50,640 nucleotides of DNA from Pseudomonas sp. S37 (GCF_016658545.1 NZ_JACVZC010000031.1:1-50640), one strand, 5' to 3'; shown: positions 1 to 8,589, numbered from the stretch's first letter. A program made the numbers and translations. Notes: generated from the sequence alone by a model not told the origin.

Positions 1-40
<40 letters not shown>

Positions 41-67
41 CTCCTACAGGGTGCGCGCCATTTCAGT

Positions 68-2455
68 CTATTCAGCAACCCCCAGCATCTCGTTCAGCAC
101 CCGCGCCAGCTCATCGGCCTGCACCGGCTTCTGCATCACCAGGCTGCCTGGCAGCTCCAGCCCCTCCAATTCCGCATAGCCGGTGAGGAACAGCACCGGC
201 AAGCGCGGATAGCGCTCGCGCGCCGCCAGCGCCAGTTGCGCACCATTGAATTCTGGCATGGCGAAGTCGGTCAGCAGCAGGTCGATCTCGTCATCCAGCA
301 GTGCCAAAGCCTGCTCGCCGCTGTGTGCCTGACGCACCTGGTAACCATACTGGCGCAGCACATCGCCGAGCATGTCGCGCACCAGGTGGTCATCATCCAC
401 CAGCAACACGGTGCGGTTATCGCCGCTTTCGCTGATCGCCTGGCTGAGCCGCGGCGTTGCAGGTTCGTTGAGCATTGCTTCCTTCACTGCCGGCAGGTAC
501 ACCGCCACCTCGGTGCCGCGCCCCGGCCTGGTGTCGATACGCACGCCACCCCCGGACTGCTTGGCAAAGCCGAACACCTGGGCCAGGCCCAGGCCGGAGC
601 CCTTGCCGATGTCCTTGGTGGTGAAAAACGGCTCGAACACCTTGCCCAGCACCTCTTCACTCATGCCACAGCCGGTATCGCGGATACTCAGCATCACGTA
701 TTCGCCAGGGTCCGGGTCTTCCGGGCGTTGCGGGCGAGCATCGATGCGGGTGTTGCGGGTCACCAGGGTCAACTGGCCGCCGTCCGGCATGGCATCGCGG
801 GCATTGATCGCCAGGTTGAGGATGATCATTTCGGTCTGGGTCGGGTCGGTCAATGCCTGCCACAGGCCCGGGTCCAGGTCCAGGCGCACCGAGACGTTGC
901 CGCCCAAGGTCCGGCGTAGCAACTCCTCAAGGCCAGCCAGGGTGCGGTTCAGGTTGAGGGGTACCGGCTCCAGGCGCTGACGGCGCGAAAACGCCAGCAA
1001 CTGCGAGGTCAGCTTGGCACCGCGCTCGCCTGCTTCGCGGACATGCGTGAGGCGTGTGCGCGCCTTGTCCAGGTCGCCCTTGGCCAGGTCGCGCTCCAGA
1101 AAGCTGGCGCCGGTAAGGATCACCGTCAGCAGGTTGTTGAAGTCGTGCGCCACACCGGCGGTCAGCTGGCCTACCGCTTCCAGGCGCTGCATCTGCTGCA
1201 ATGCCGCCTCGATGCGTTCACGCTCGGCGATCTGCTCGCGCAGGCGGGCGTTGGCTTCGGCCAGGCCCAGCGCGGCTTCGCGCTCGCTGGTGATATCCCG
1301 CGCCACCACGTAGAGCAAAGTGTCCTCTGGCACCACGACCCACGACAGCCAGCGCTGCTGGCCGCTGGCGTGCAGGATGCGGCCAACGAAGCGGGCACTG
1401 GTGCGGCCGTGGGAGAGGGCGGCCAGTTCAGTCAGCAGCAGTTCCTGGTCGGGCTCGGGCAACAGGTGCAGCAAGGACGACTGGCTCAGGCGCTCGCGGG
1501 AGAAGCCCAGGCTGGCTTCCCAGGCAGGGTTCAGCGCAACCGGGGTCAGGTCCTTGTTCAGCACAGCCAGCAAATCCTGCGACAGCTCCCAGGCGCGGTC
1601 CCGTTCACGGGTACGGCGCTCGACCCGTTCGCCCAGCATCTCGTTCAGTTGGCGCAGCGCCTGGGTGGCCAGGCGTTGGGTGTGGATGTCCTGCAGTACC
1701 CCGGAAAAGCGCACACACTGACCGTCGACGAACTGGCTCTGGCCACTGCTGAGCAACCAGCGCGGTTCCAGACCGTTGGGTTGCGCAATGCGGAACTCCA
1801 CCCGGTAATGGCCACCGCTCTCGGGGCGCATGGCGGATTCCACCGCATTGCGAACCAGGGGCAGGTCGGCGGGGTAGATGCCGCCAAAAAACACCTCAAG
1901 GCTCATCTCGGTGCTGGTAGGCAGGCCGAACAGGGTCTTGCAGCGGTCGTCCCACAGCAACAGGCCCTCTTGCGGGCGCAGGTCCCAGGTGCCCATGCCG
2001 GCGGCATCGATGGCAATGCGCGCGCGTGCCTCGACGTTGGCCAGGGCCTCTTCGGCGCGGCGCCGGCGCTGGCGTTCCTGCACTTCGGTAAGCGCCCGGC
2101 GCACCGCCTTGGGCAGCAGCGGCAGGTTTTTCTTCAGCACATAGTCGGTCGCACCCAAGCGGATCATTTCCACTGCGTGCTCTTCGCCATAGATGCCGGA
2201 GAGGAAGATGAACGGGGTATCCGGTGCCAGGCGCTGGGCGATCGCCAGCACCTCGGTGCCGGACGAGCCCGGCAGCACGCAGTCGCACAGGATCAGGTCG
2301 TAGCGAGCTTCGCGCAGGGCATGTTCGACGCCCATATGGTCGAACACCAGCTGCGACTGCACATGCAGCCCGCTGCGTTCCAGGCGCATCAGGGTCAGCT
2401 CGGCGTCCATCGAGCTGTCTTCGACCATCAGGAGTTTCAACGGCGTTTGCTGCAT
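68..2455 (-). CDS. Hybrid sensor histidine kinase/response regulator (REC-PAS-PAS-HisKA-HATPase-REC)
   Basis: This 795-residue cytoplasmic protein has no membrane segments or signal peptide. An N-terminal receiver domain (about residues 7-122) carries the likely phospho-acceptor D58. Two PAS-like regions follow (about 140-265 and 290-400), with a short coiled linker. The HisKA H-box GVAHDFNNLL places the phosphorylated histidine at H437. The HATPase region shows the N box (NLAINARDAM) and G boxes (DTGCGM, GSGLGLAQV). A second receiver domain ends the protein with D730 in TDFAMPEF. It is the last gene of a three-gene operon, 13 bp after the stand-alone regulator, so it probably receives or integrates the phytochrome signal. 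No DNA-binding output domain is present, so output must go through partner proteins. Whether anything lies further downstream is hidden by the contig end. Confidence 0.9.
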   Translation of the reverse strand: MQQTPLKLLMVEDSSMDAELTLMRLERSGLHVQSQLVFDHMGVEHALREARYDLILCDCVLPGSSGTEVLAIAQRLAPDTPFIFLSGIYGEEHAVEMIRLGATDYVLKKNLPLLPKAVRRALTEVQERQRRRRAEEALANVEARARIAIDAAGMGTWDLRPQEGLLLWDDRCKTLFGLPTSTEMSLEVFFGGIYPADLPLVRNAVESAMRPESGGHYRVEFRIAQPNGLEPRWLLSSGQSQFVDGQCVRFSGVLQDIHTQRLATQALRQLNEMLGERVERRTRERDRAWELSQDLLAVLNKDLTPVALNPAWEASLGFSRERLSQSSLLHLLPEPDQELLLTELAALSHGRTSARFVGRILHASGQQRWLSWVVVPEDTLLYVVARDITSEREAALGLAEANARLREQIAERERIEAALQQMQRLEAVGQLTAGVAHDFNNLLTVILTGASFLERDLAKGDLDKARTRLTHVREAGERGAKLTSQLLAFSRRQRLEPVPLNLNRTLAGLEELLRRTLGGNVSVRLDLDPGLWQALTDPTQTEMIILNLAINARDAMPDGGQLTLVTRNTRIDARPQRPEDPDPGEYVMLSIRDTGCGMSEEVLGKVFEPFFTTKDIGKGSGLGLAQVFGFAKQSGGGVRIDTRPGRGTEVAVYLPAVKEAMLNEPATPRLSQAISESGDNRTVLLVDDDHLVRDMLGDVLRQYGYQVRQAHSGEQALALLDDEIDLLLTDFAMPEFNGAQLALAARERYPRLPVLFLTGYAELEGLELPGSLVMQKPVQADELARVLNEMLGVAE

Positions 2456-2468
2456 CGTTGCGGCGGCC

Positions 2469-2930
2469 TCAGTTGCTACCGCGACGGTTCAGCCGCAGTG
2501 AGCCAGGTGGTGGTTCGTTGAGCACAGCCCAGAATACCCCGAGGTCGGAGATGGCGGCGACGAATTCCTTGAATTCCACAGGCTTGACCACATAGGCATT
2601 AACCCCCAGCTCGTAGGCGCGCAGCAGGTCGGGCTCTTCGCGCGAGGAGGTCAGCATCACCGTGGGTATGCTGCGCAGTTCGGCGGTGGCGCGCACTTCC
2701 TTGAGCACTTCCAGGCCATCGACCTTGGGCAGCTTCAGGTCAAGCAGCAAGACAGCCGGGTTGCCGTCGTCACGTTCGGCGTAGGCATTGCGGCGCAGCA
2801 GGTAATCCAGTGCTTCGGCACCGTCACGCAGCACGATGACTTCGTTGGCCAACTGGCTGCGCTCCAGTGCCAGGAGCGTCAGCTCCAGGTCCCGTGGGTT
2901 GTCTTCGACCAGCAGGATGGGTTTGAGCAT
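2469..2930 (-). CDS. Single-domain response regulator (Rcp1-like, phytochrome-associated)
   Basis: This 153-residue protein is a lone CheY-like receiver domain without an output domain. The acidic pair is in LLVEDNPRD near the N-terminus, the phospho-acceptor is D64 in LLLDLKLPKVDG, the conserved Thr/Ser region is VMLTSSREE, and the lysine is in YVVKPVEF. This is the Rcp1 type of regulator that cyanobacterial and proteobacterial phytochrome kinases commonly use as phosphorylation target. It starts 15 bp after the phytochrome stop, which supports a direct kinase-regulator pair. Because it lacks DNA binding it probably passes phosphate or allosteric information to another protein, perhaps the hybrid kinase encoded next. 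Confidence 0.92.
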   Translation of the reverse strand: MLKPILLVEDNPRDLELTLLALERSQLANEVIVLRDGAEALDYLLRRNAYAERDDGNPAVLLLDLKLPKVDGLEVLKEVRATAELRSIPTVMLTSSREEPDLLRAYELGVNAYVVKPVEFKEFVAAISDLGVFWAVLNEPPPGSLRLNRRGSN

Positions 2931-2945
2931 GGTGATAACGGTACC

Positions 2946-5195
2946 TCAGGTGGCCGCGGGCTGACGCGGCAGGGTGAAATGGAAACTGGCGCCCCGGTCG
3001 ATCTGGCCGCTGGCCCAGACCCGGCCGTCATGCCGTTCGATGATGCGGCGCACGCTAGCCAGGCCAATCCCGGTGCCTTCGAATTCTTCCATGCGGTGCA
3101 GGCGCTGGAACACACCGAACAGTTTGTTGGCATAGGCCATGTCGAAGCCCACGCCGTTGTCGCTGATGCATATTTCGGTTTCGCCCGGGTGCTGCACGGC
3201 GCTGATCTGGATGCGTGCCGGGCTGCGCCCGCGGGTGTACTTGATGGCATTGGCCAGCAGGTTGTGCAAGGCCAGGTTGATGAAGGCCGGGTCGCCGATC
3301 ACCTTGGGCAGAGCGGCGACGTCCCAGACGATCTCGCGGCCCTCGTAGTCAGGCGCCAGCTCGCTGCGAATGGCCTCGACCAAGGCATTCAGGTCGACGT
3401 CCGAGAGGCGCAGGGCCGAGCGGCCCATTTGCGAGAAGTTGAGCAGGTTGTCGACCAGGCTGCCGGCGAAATGTGCGGCTTCCCCGATGTGTTGCAGGAA
3501 GCGCCTGCCGCGTTCGCTAAGGCCCTGGCCTTCGATTTCGCCGAGCAGTTCGGTGTAGCCGGCGATATGCCGCAAGGGCGCACGCAAGTCGTGGGACACA
3601 CTGTACGAGAATGCCTCGAGTTCCTTGTTCGAGCGGCGCAGCTCGTTGGCCAACTGTGCCAGCTCTTCGGCCTTGCGCAGGACGATGCCGAGCACGGCGG
3701 TACGCAGCTCTTGCACGCCCTCGACGACCAGCGGGTCCCACGGCTCGCAGTAACCGTGCAACTGTTCCTGCCAGCGCTCGAAACTGTGCCGCGGGGCGAG
3801 GTCGCCCTGTGGCCCTGCCTGCTTGCTCGGTTGCCCGGCCCAGTTCACTGTGCGGACCTGCTCGGGGCGGAACCACAGCAGGTAGTGCGAGTGGATCTGC
3901 GAAATGGCCACGGCCAGCACGCCGCCGGCATGGCTTGCCAGTTCCGGCAGGTCATCGATGTCGCGGCGCAGGTTGTCGCTGTGGAACACTTGTTCTTCGC
4001 CGCGCTGCGCCAGCCAGTGCACCAGCGCCGTCACCTGGGCAGCGGGTGGCGTCTGGCCGATCAGGTCGCAACGTTCAGCCGAGATCACCGCTGCACCTTG
4101 CGCGCCAGCGAATGCCAGCAGCACTTCCGGCAGGTCGCGCAGGCCTTCGCTGACACTGTCGTGGTCGGCCATGGACGAGATCATGCGCACGATGTGCTGG
4201 CGCAGGTCCAGCAGCTTGCGCGTGCTGGCGTGCGACTCGCGGGACTCGATCTGTAATGACAGCACACTGGCCAGCAGCTCGCAGGCGGTGCGGGTGCGCA
4301 GGTCAACTGCGCGAGGCTGTTCGTTATGGCAGGAGACCAGGCCCCACAACTGGCCATCGACCACAATCGACAGTGACATCGAGGCCAGGGTGCCCATGTT
4401 ACGCATGTATTGCAGGTGAACCGGCGACACGCTGCGCAGCGCTGCAAAGCTCATGTCCAGCGCCTTGCCGGTACGCGGGTTGGCAGCGGGCAGCAGCGGC
4501 GAAGGCTGGTAGTTGGCGTTCTCGATCACCCGGATACGGTTGACCCGGTACAGCTCGCGCGCCTGACGCGGGATGTCCGAAGCCGGGAAGCACAGGCCCA
4601 GGTAGCTGGGGTAGCCGGGGTCGGCCACTTCGGCCAGCACCTGGCCGTTGCCGTCGGCATCGAAGCGGTAGGCCTTGACCCTGCCGAAGCCGGTAATGCG
4701 CTTGAGTTGCACGACCGTCTGCTGCAGCAATTCTTCGAGGCTGCCCGCCAAGTGCAGGGTGCTGACGAAACTGCGCACCAATGGGTAGTAATCGCCTTGC
4801 CCGGCCAGGTCCGCTGGCAGGCGCGGGGGTTCGAATTCGGTAATCAGCACCTGGTCGTGACGGTGGGCCAGCACGTGCAGCGGGGCAGTGTGCGGCGCCC
4901 CTTGGCGCAAGCACACATCACCGATGTGAAAGGGGAAGACTTCGTCCACGGGTAGCCGTGTGAGGTGCGTGCGCAGGTCGAAAGTGTCACTGACCAGTTC
5001 GGTAAAGTGGCAGCCGATCAGTTCCCGCGCAGGTATGCCCAGCCAGCGTTCGACGTTTTCACTGGCCTGCAATACGCGCAGATCGGTTTCGTCCAGCACC
5101 AGCAGAAACCCGTGGGGCTGAACGCTGCCCGGGACCTGGATCGGTTCCTGCGCGCAGCGCTCCACAGCCTGGGCAAGCGTGCTGTCTGCAGTCAT
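2946..5195 (-). CDS. bphP: Bacteriophytochrome histidine kinase (red/far-red light receptor)
   Basis: This 749-residue soluble photoreceptor has PAS-GAF-PHY-HisKA-HATPase order. The N-terminal motif around C14 (CAQEPIQVPGSVQPHG) is the biliverdin-attaching cysteine context of bacteriophytochromes. The GAF domain carries PASDIP and the chromophore-pocket CHNEQ stretch. The kinase has its H-box histidine at H535 (SHDLRAPLRH), then NAIKYT and DNGVGF ATP-binding boxes. I chose the ATG at 5195 because AGGAG lies 11 nt upstream; in-frame ATGs at 5216 and 5237 are less well placed. It is the first gene of the operon with the Rcp1-like regulator and hybrid kinase. No heme oxygenase (bphO) gene, needed to make biliverdin, is in the window. 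It faces a pilus operon across a 266-bp divergent gap. Confidence 0.93.
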   Translation of the reverse strand: MTADSTLAQAVERCAQEPIQVPGSVQPHGFLLVLDETDLRVLQASENVERWLGIPARELIGCHFTELVSDTFDLRTHLTRLPVDEVFPFHIGDVCLRQGAPHTAPLHVLAHRHDQVLITEFEPPRLPADLAGQGDYYPLVRSFVSTLHLAGSLEELLQQTVVQLKRITGFGRVKAYRFDADGNGQVLAEVADPGYPSYLGLCFPASDIPRQARELYRVNRIRVIENANYQPSPLLPAANPRTGKALDMSFAALRSVSPVHLQYMRNMGTLASMSLSIVVDGQLWGLVSCHNEQPRAVDLRTRTACELLASVLSLQIESRESHASTRKLLDLRQHIVRMISSMADHDSVSEGLRDLPEVLLAFAGAQGAAVISAERCDLIGQTPPAAQVTALVHWLAQRGEEQVFHSDNLRRDIDDLPELASHAGGVLAVAISQIHSHYLLWFRPEQVRTVNWAGQPSKQAGPQGDLAPRHSFERWQEQLHGYCEPWDPLVVEGVQELRTAVLGIVLRKAEELAQLANELRRSNKELEAFSYSVSHDLRAPLRHIAGYTELLGEIEGQGLSERGRRFLQHIGEAAHFAGSLVDNLLNFSQMGRSALRLSDVDLNALVEAIRSELAPDYEGREIVWDVAALPKVIGDPAFINLALHNLLANAIKYTRGRSPARIQISAVQHPGETEICISDNGVGFDMAYANKLFGVFQRLHRMEEFEGTGIGLASVRRIIERHDGRVWASGQIDRGASFHFTLPRQPAAT

Positions 5196-5461
5196 CAATG
5201 AAAACACTCCTGTCATGTCCGTCCATGCATGCCGCATGAGTCTGAGGCAGGGTGATGGCGATACACCCTAACAGAATATCGATCTGGCCACCGGCCTTTG
5301 GCCATTGGAGGGCTTTGATGGCTTGGGGGTTCTGCGCCAGGCAGGTTTTTTTTATGCCGCTATCGCTTTGTTGCTAATACCAAAAAACAGTTTGCCACCG
5401 GCGCCATGGCAAGACCCCACTGCTACGCTCAAGGTCAGCATAGAGCGATAAGGACAACAAG
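5196..5461. promoter_or_regulatory. Divergent intergenic region between phytochrome and pilus operons
   Basis: This 266-bp gap must hold promoters for both operons. It is noticeably more AT-rich than its surroundings, with an 8-T run at 5346-5353 and an A-rich patch near 5382-5387. A perfect-arm dyad lies at 5392-5412 (TTGCCA, GGCGCC core, TGGCAA), about 50 bp before the first pilin start. I could not assign a convincing sigma70 or sigma54 promoter by eye. Confidence 0.5.
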
Positions 5462-5989
5462 GTGACGGAGCGTTTTCTGGCCGGGCTGTTGGGCCTGCTG
5501 TTGAGTGGCGGTGCAATGGCGGCGGATTTCCTGGTAGAGGTGCGCGTGCTGGTGCAGCGCGGTTGCATGCTGGTCAACCAGACTCGCGACGCGGGTGTCC
5601 AGGCCCAAGGGCGAATCGACATGGGCGCGGCCGCGCGCCTGGACGGCCCGGGTGCACCACTGAGCGGTGTACTGCTGAACCAGCGCCCGCCGCGCCTGGA
5701 ATGCAACCCCGATACCCCTTATCAAGTACGCGTCGACGGCGGCCAGCATGGCGGCGTCGGCGAAGTGCGCTTTCTGGCCAGTGACGACAGCAAGGCCCGG
5801 CCCATTCCCTATCGCCTCTACCGTGACGCGGCCTGGCGCGAACCTTTGGCGGTGAATGTGGCGCAGTCGGCCCGGGTGCCGGACAGCGGCTCGGTTGAAC
5901 TCCCGCTGTATGCGCGTATCGACAAGCTGGCCTGGGTACCGAACGCCGGCCTGTACGCCGACCTGCTCAAAGTCACGGTCACCTGGTAG
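5462..5989 (+). CDS. Spore coat U-domain pilus subunit 1 (Csu/CupE-type)
   Basis: This 175-residue secreted subunit begins with a signal peptide (hydrophobic GLLGLLLSGGAMA, cleavage before ADFLVEV). Family hallmarks include the early cysteine (RGCMLVN), a second cysteine (RLECNPD) and the C-terminal donor-strand-ready ending YADLLKVTVTW. The start is a GTG preceded by AAGGA seven bases upstream. It is the first gene of the pilus operon, so it may be a minor subunit. These subunits are assembled by donor-strand exchange through the periplasmic chaperone and outer-membrane usher encoded downstream. It differs from the three following subunits by a longer charged loop. Which of the four is the major rod subunit cannot be settled by eye. 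Confidence 0.85.
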   Translation: MTERFLAGLLGLLLSGGAMAADFLVEVRVLVQRGCMLVNQTRDAGVQAQGRIDMGAAARLDGPGAPLSGVLLNQRPPRLECNPDTPYQVRVDGGQHGGVGEVRFLASDDSKARPIPYRLYRDAAWREPLAVNVAQSARVPDSGSVELPLYARIDKLAWVPNAGLYADLLKVTVTW

Positions 5990-6022
5990 GAGCGAGGCTG
6001 CCATGCACAAGGACGCGATGCC

Positions 6023-6559
6023 ATGAACCGTACTTCGATCCTGTTGCTTACCCTTGGCCCGCTGCTGGTCCCTGGCGGTGCGGCGCATGGCACGACCACC
6101 GGGTTCATCCAGGCACGGCTGGTGATCAGCGCCGCCTGCCAGATCAGCAGCAACGAGACGCAGCCGGCAACCCTGGGTAACCCCGGGTTACTGGATTTCG
6201 GCGAGCGCGGCCCGAACTGGGACCAGCCACTGCGCAGCCGGGTAGATGAAGCGGGCGGCGAGGGCAGCCTGCAGATCAGTTGCACACCAGAGGTACGCGC
6301 TTTCAACGTGCGCATCAACGGCGGCATGAATGGCGACGACGGCATTCGCCGCCTCAGCAATGGCAACCAGCTGATCCCTTACCAACTGGCGGTCGACCCG
6401 GGTGGCAACAGCCGCTACGGCATCGGCCAGGCGCGTGCCTTCACCATCAGCAGCACCCAGCAGATACCGATCCCCATCTACGGCGTGGTAGTGGCGCAAC
6501 CGCGCGCGCTGCCGGCCGGGCTGTACCGCGACACCCTCAGGGTGACCCTGGACTGGTAA
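6023..6559 (+). CDS. Spore coat U-domain pilus subunit 2
   Basis: This 178-residue secreted protein has a signal peptide ending near GGAAHG. It has the paired cysteines of the family (SAACQISSNET and LQISCTPEV) and the terminal motif GLYRDTLRVTLDW. It is followed closely by the next subunit (18 bp). AAGGA about nine bases upstream supports the ATG at 6023. It probably acts as a structural or minor subunit of the archaic chaperone-usher fibre. The family is recognisable by the cysteine pattern, the YR/YT-D-L-V end motif and the operon context; the precise role in the fibre is inference. Confidence 0.85.
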   Translation: MNRTSILLLTLGPLLVPGGAAHGTTTGFIQARLVISAACQISSNETQPATLGNPGLLDFGERGPNWDQPLRSRVDEAGGEGSLQISCTPEVRAFNVRINGGMNGDDGIRRLSNGNQLIPYQLAVDPGGNSRYGIGQARAFTISSTQQIPIPIYGVVVAQPRALPAGLYRDTLRVTLDW

Positions 6560-6577
6560 CAACGCAAGGAGACTCCG

Positions 6578-7111
6578 ATGCGAACGAACCTCTCACGCTG
6601 CATCCTCGCCGGTCTGGGTATGGCCCTGGCCGCCCAGGCCCAGGCCGCCACGGTGACCGGGACCATCAGCTCGACGCTGACCCTGACCGCGGCTTGCCAG
6701 GTCAATGGCACTTCGGGTACCTCGGGGCTGAACTTCGGTTCCCTCAACTTCGGTACCCAGGATGCCTTGTTCACCACCGCCAACGCGCAGGTGCTGGGCG
6801 GCAGCGGAGGGGCAATGAGCATCCTCTGTTCGGCGGGCACGGTACCGGCAATCCGTGTGCGTGCGGGCACCCACGACGGCCAGTCGACTGGCGGTACCCG
6901 CGCACTGGCGGATGGTGCAGGCAACTTCGTGCCGTACGACTTCTACACCGACGCCGGGCGCACGACCTTGCTGGCCATCGACGGCACCATCACCTTGCCG
7001 ACCAGTACCGGTGTGGCGCAAACCGTCAACCTGTACGGCCAGGCGCGCGGCAAGGCAGGGCTACCGGCCGGGGTGTACACCGACACGGTGGCAGTCGAGT
7101 TGTCGTTCTGA
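6578..7111 (+). CDS. Spore coat U-domain pilus subunit 3 (candidate major pilin)
   Basis: This 177-residue secreted protein has a clear signal peptide ending AAQAQA. The mature part is rich in Thr, Gly and Ala, as in CsuA/B-type major subunits, with cysteines in LTAACQVNG and SILCSAGT. It contains the repeated LNFGSLNFGTQ segment and ends with VYTDTVAVELSF. A strong AAGGAG precedes the ATG. Composition and closeness to the fourth subunit (4-bp gap) make it my best guess for the main rod subunit. That assignment is inference from resemblance to CsuA/B, not proven by the sequence. Confidence 0.85.
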   Translation: MRTNLSRCILAGLGMALAAQAQAATVTGTISSTLTLTAACQVNGTSGTSGLNFGSLNFGTQDALFTTANAQVLGGSGGAMSILCSAGTVPAIRVRAGTHDGQSTGGTRALADGAGNFVPYDFYTDAGRTTLLAIDGTITLPTSTGVAQTVNLYGQARGKAGLPAGVYTDTVAVELSF

Positions 7112-7114
7112 GCC

Positions 7115-7618
7115 ATGCGTGGCTGGCTGGCGGGTGGCCTGAGCGGTATCGGCGTGCTGCTGGCCGCACCCCTGGATGCGGCAACCACCAGCACCTTCAC
7201 GGTGAATGCGCAGATCGTTGCCGGTTGCCTGGTAGTGGGCGGCGTCACCAACTACGGGGTGCTGAACTATGGCACCCAGTCGGCGTTGTCCACCGGCATC
7301 CTCAGCACCTCGCTGGGCGGCACCACGGTGACCTTCCAGTGCACCCCGGGCGTGGCCCTGAGCATGAGCCTGGACGGCGGACAGAACAGCGCCAGTGGTA
7401 CGCGCAACCTGAAGAACACCAGCGGCACGCAAGTGCTGGCGTACCAGTTGTACCAGGATGCGGCTTACAGCCAGAGCCTGGGGATAGGGCAGAGCGTGAC
7501 CGTGAGCTATACCGATGCCACGGCCATCAAGCTGCCGGTGTACGGGCGGGTTCAGTTGACCGGCAAGCTGCCGGCAGGGACTTACACCGATGTCGTGCAA
7601 GTGACGGTGACCTGGTGA
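7115..7618 (+). CDS. Spore coat U-domain pilus subunit 4
   Basis: This 167-residue secreted subunit starts 3 bp after the preceding stop, so translation is probably coupled. The signal peptide ends near PLDAA. Cysteines lie in VAGCLVVGG and FQCTPGVA, with NYGVLNYGTQSAL resembling the LNFG segment of subunit 3. The C-terminus YTDVVQVTVTW is the family end motif. It is the last pilin before a 144-bp inserted palindrome that separates the subunit genes from the chaperone and usher. Subunits 3 and 4 look like the most recent duplicates of the four. Confidence 0.85.
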   Translation: MRGWLAGGLSGIGVLLAAPLDAATTSTFTVNAQIVAGCLVVGGVTNYGVLNYGTQSALSTGILSTSLGGTTVTFQCTPGVALSMSLDGGQNSASGTRNLKNTSGTQVLAYQLYQDAAYSQSLGIGQSVTVSYTDATAIKLPVYGRVQLTGKLPAGTYTDVVQVTVTW

Positions 7619-7645
7619 TCGCCAGTGCCACCAATGACGAGTGTC

Positions 7646-7789
7646 TAGGCTCTGTACGAAAAGTCTTGAGACGCAGGGCAGGCAAGGCGAAAACAGCCGA
7701 GGAAGCGGAGTGTACTGGAGTACATGAGCATTCCGAGGCTGTTTTCAACGCAGCATGGACAAGTATCAAGGCTTTTCGTACAGAGCCTA
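7646..7789. mobile_element. 144-bp palindromic MITE-like element
   Basis: The outer 18 bases (7646-7663, TAGGCTCTGTACGAAAAG) are exactly inverted at 7772-7789. Inner segments also pair: CTTGA, GAAAACAGCC, GGAA and TGTACT, around an exact centre at 7717/7718. It carries no coding potential. If the outer TA is counted as target, the element is flanked by a TA duplication, as expected for IS630/Tc1-like or IS5/IS427-type transposition. It ends directly against the AAGGAG ribosome-binding site of the chaperone gene. No transposase is present, so it must be moved in trans. Confidence 0.8.
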
Positions 7790-7800
7790 AGGAGAGCTTC

Positions 7801-8577
7801 ATGGGGGCAGGCGCTAAGTGGGCGCGTGGATTGACCGGATTGTTGTGGCTGGCAAGCCTGCCGGCCGGGGCGGCCACCTCGGTGCTGATCTGGCCGATCG
7901 ACCCGGTGCTGGAAGCCGACCAGAAGGCCGGTGCATTGTGGCTGGAAAACCGCGGCACGGACCCCGCCAACCTGCAGGTGCGGGTATTCGCCTGGCGCCA
8001 GGGTGATTACCAGGAGCAGTTCCAGGCCCAGCGCGAGATCATTGGCAGCCCGCCAGTGGCCAACATCGCCCCCGGGCAAAAGCAGTTGATCCGCCTGACC
8101 CGCACCGGTTCGTCACCCGCCGGCCAGGAGCAGGCCTACCGCATCATCATCGACGAGATCCCCCCTGCCATCCCGGTCGACAAGGCCGGCCCCGGCACCA
8201 CGGCCGCCATCCGCCTGCAGATGCGCTACTCAGTGCCGCTGTTTGTCTATGGCGAAGGCCTGTGGGGCAAGGCGGACCCCGAGGGCAAGCGCAATGCCGA
8301 AGGCGTAGGCAAGCCACAGCTCAGCTGGCGCCCGGTGATGGTGCAGGGCAAGCCCTACGTGGAGCTGCGCAACACCGGCCCGGTGCACGCACGCCTGACC
8401 GACGTGGTGGTGCAGCAGGGCGGCCAGAGCAAACCGCTGGTCGAGGGCCTGCTGGGCTATGTGCTACCGGGTGCCAGCATGCGCTGGCCAGCGCCGATGG
8501 CGCCGAGCGCCGGCAGTGTGCTGAAGGGCCGGGTGAACGGCCAAGGCGCGGCGGATGCCATCCGCCAGGGGCAATGA
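7801..8577 (+). CDS. Periplasmic pilus chaperone (CsuC-like)
   Basis: This 258-residue protein has a signal peptide ending GAA, then a mature region beginning TSVLIWPIDPVL. The two-immunoglobulin-domain layout fits pilus chaperones: the edge-strand region (ALWLENRG), the subunit-anchoring basic stretch, the conserved IPP/IDEIPPAIP segment and FVYGEGLW. It folds and delivers the U-domain subunits to the usher. The true start is the ATG at 7801 with AAGGAG at 7789-7794. The open frame extends far upstream, but that part runs through the pilin genes in another frame and the MITE and is not coding. The stop is 12 bp before the usher. Confidence 0.92.
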   Translation: MGAGAKWARGLTGLLWLASLPAGAATSVLIWPIDPVLEADQKAGALWLENRGTDPANLQVRVFAWRQGDYQEQFQAQREIIGSPPVANIAPGQKQLIRLTRTGSSPAGQEQAYRIIIDEIPPAIPVDKAGPGTTAAIRLQMRYSVPLFVYGEGLWGKADPEGKRNAEGVGKPQLSWRPVMVQGKPYVELRNTGPVHARLTDVVVQQGGQSKPLVEGLLGYVLPGASMRWPAPMAPSAGSVLKGRVNGQGAADAIRQGQ

Positions 8578-8589
8578 GCGAACGATTGA

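Noticed and set aside
5340..5353. Terminator at the 8-T run between phytochrome and pilus operons
   Set aside because: No stem directly precedes the T-run and no plus-strand gene ends upstream of it.
7646..7789. Rho-independent terminator between pilin and chaperone genes
   Set aside because: The palindrome is too long and its end has no T-run; TA flanks and structure fit a mobile element better.
6280..7800. Long open frame of about 500 codons in front of the chaperone
   Set aside because: It runs through three pilin genes in another frame and through the palindromic element, its product is Arg/Pro/Gly/His-rich, and the chaperone has its own AAGGAG-ATG at 7801.
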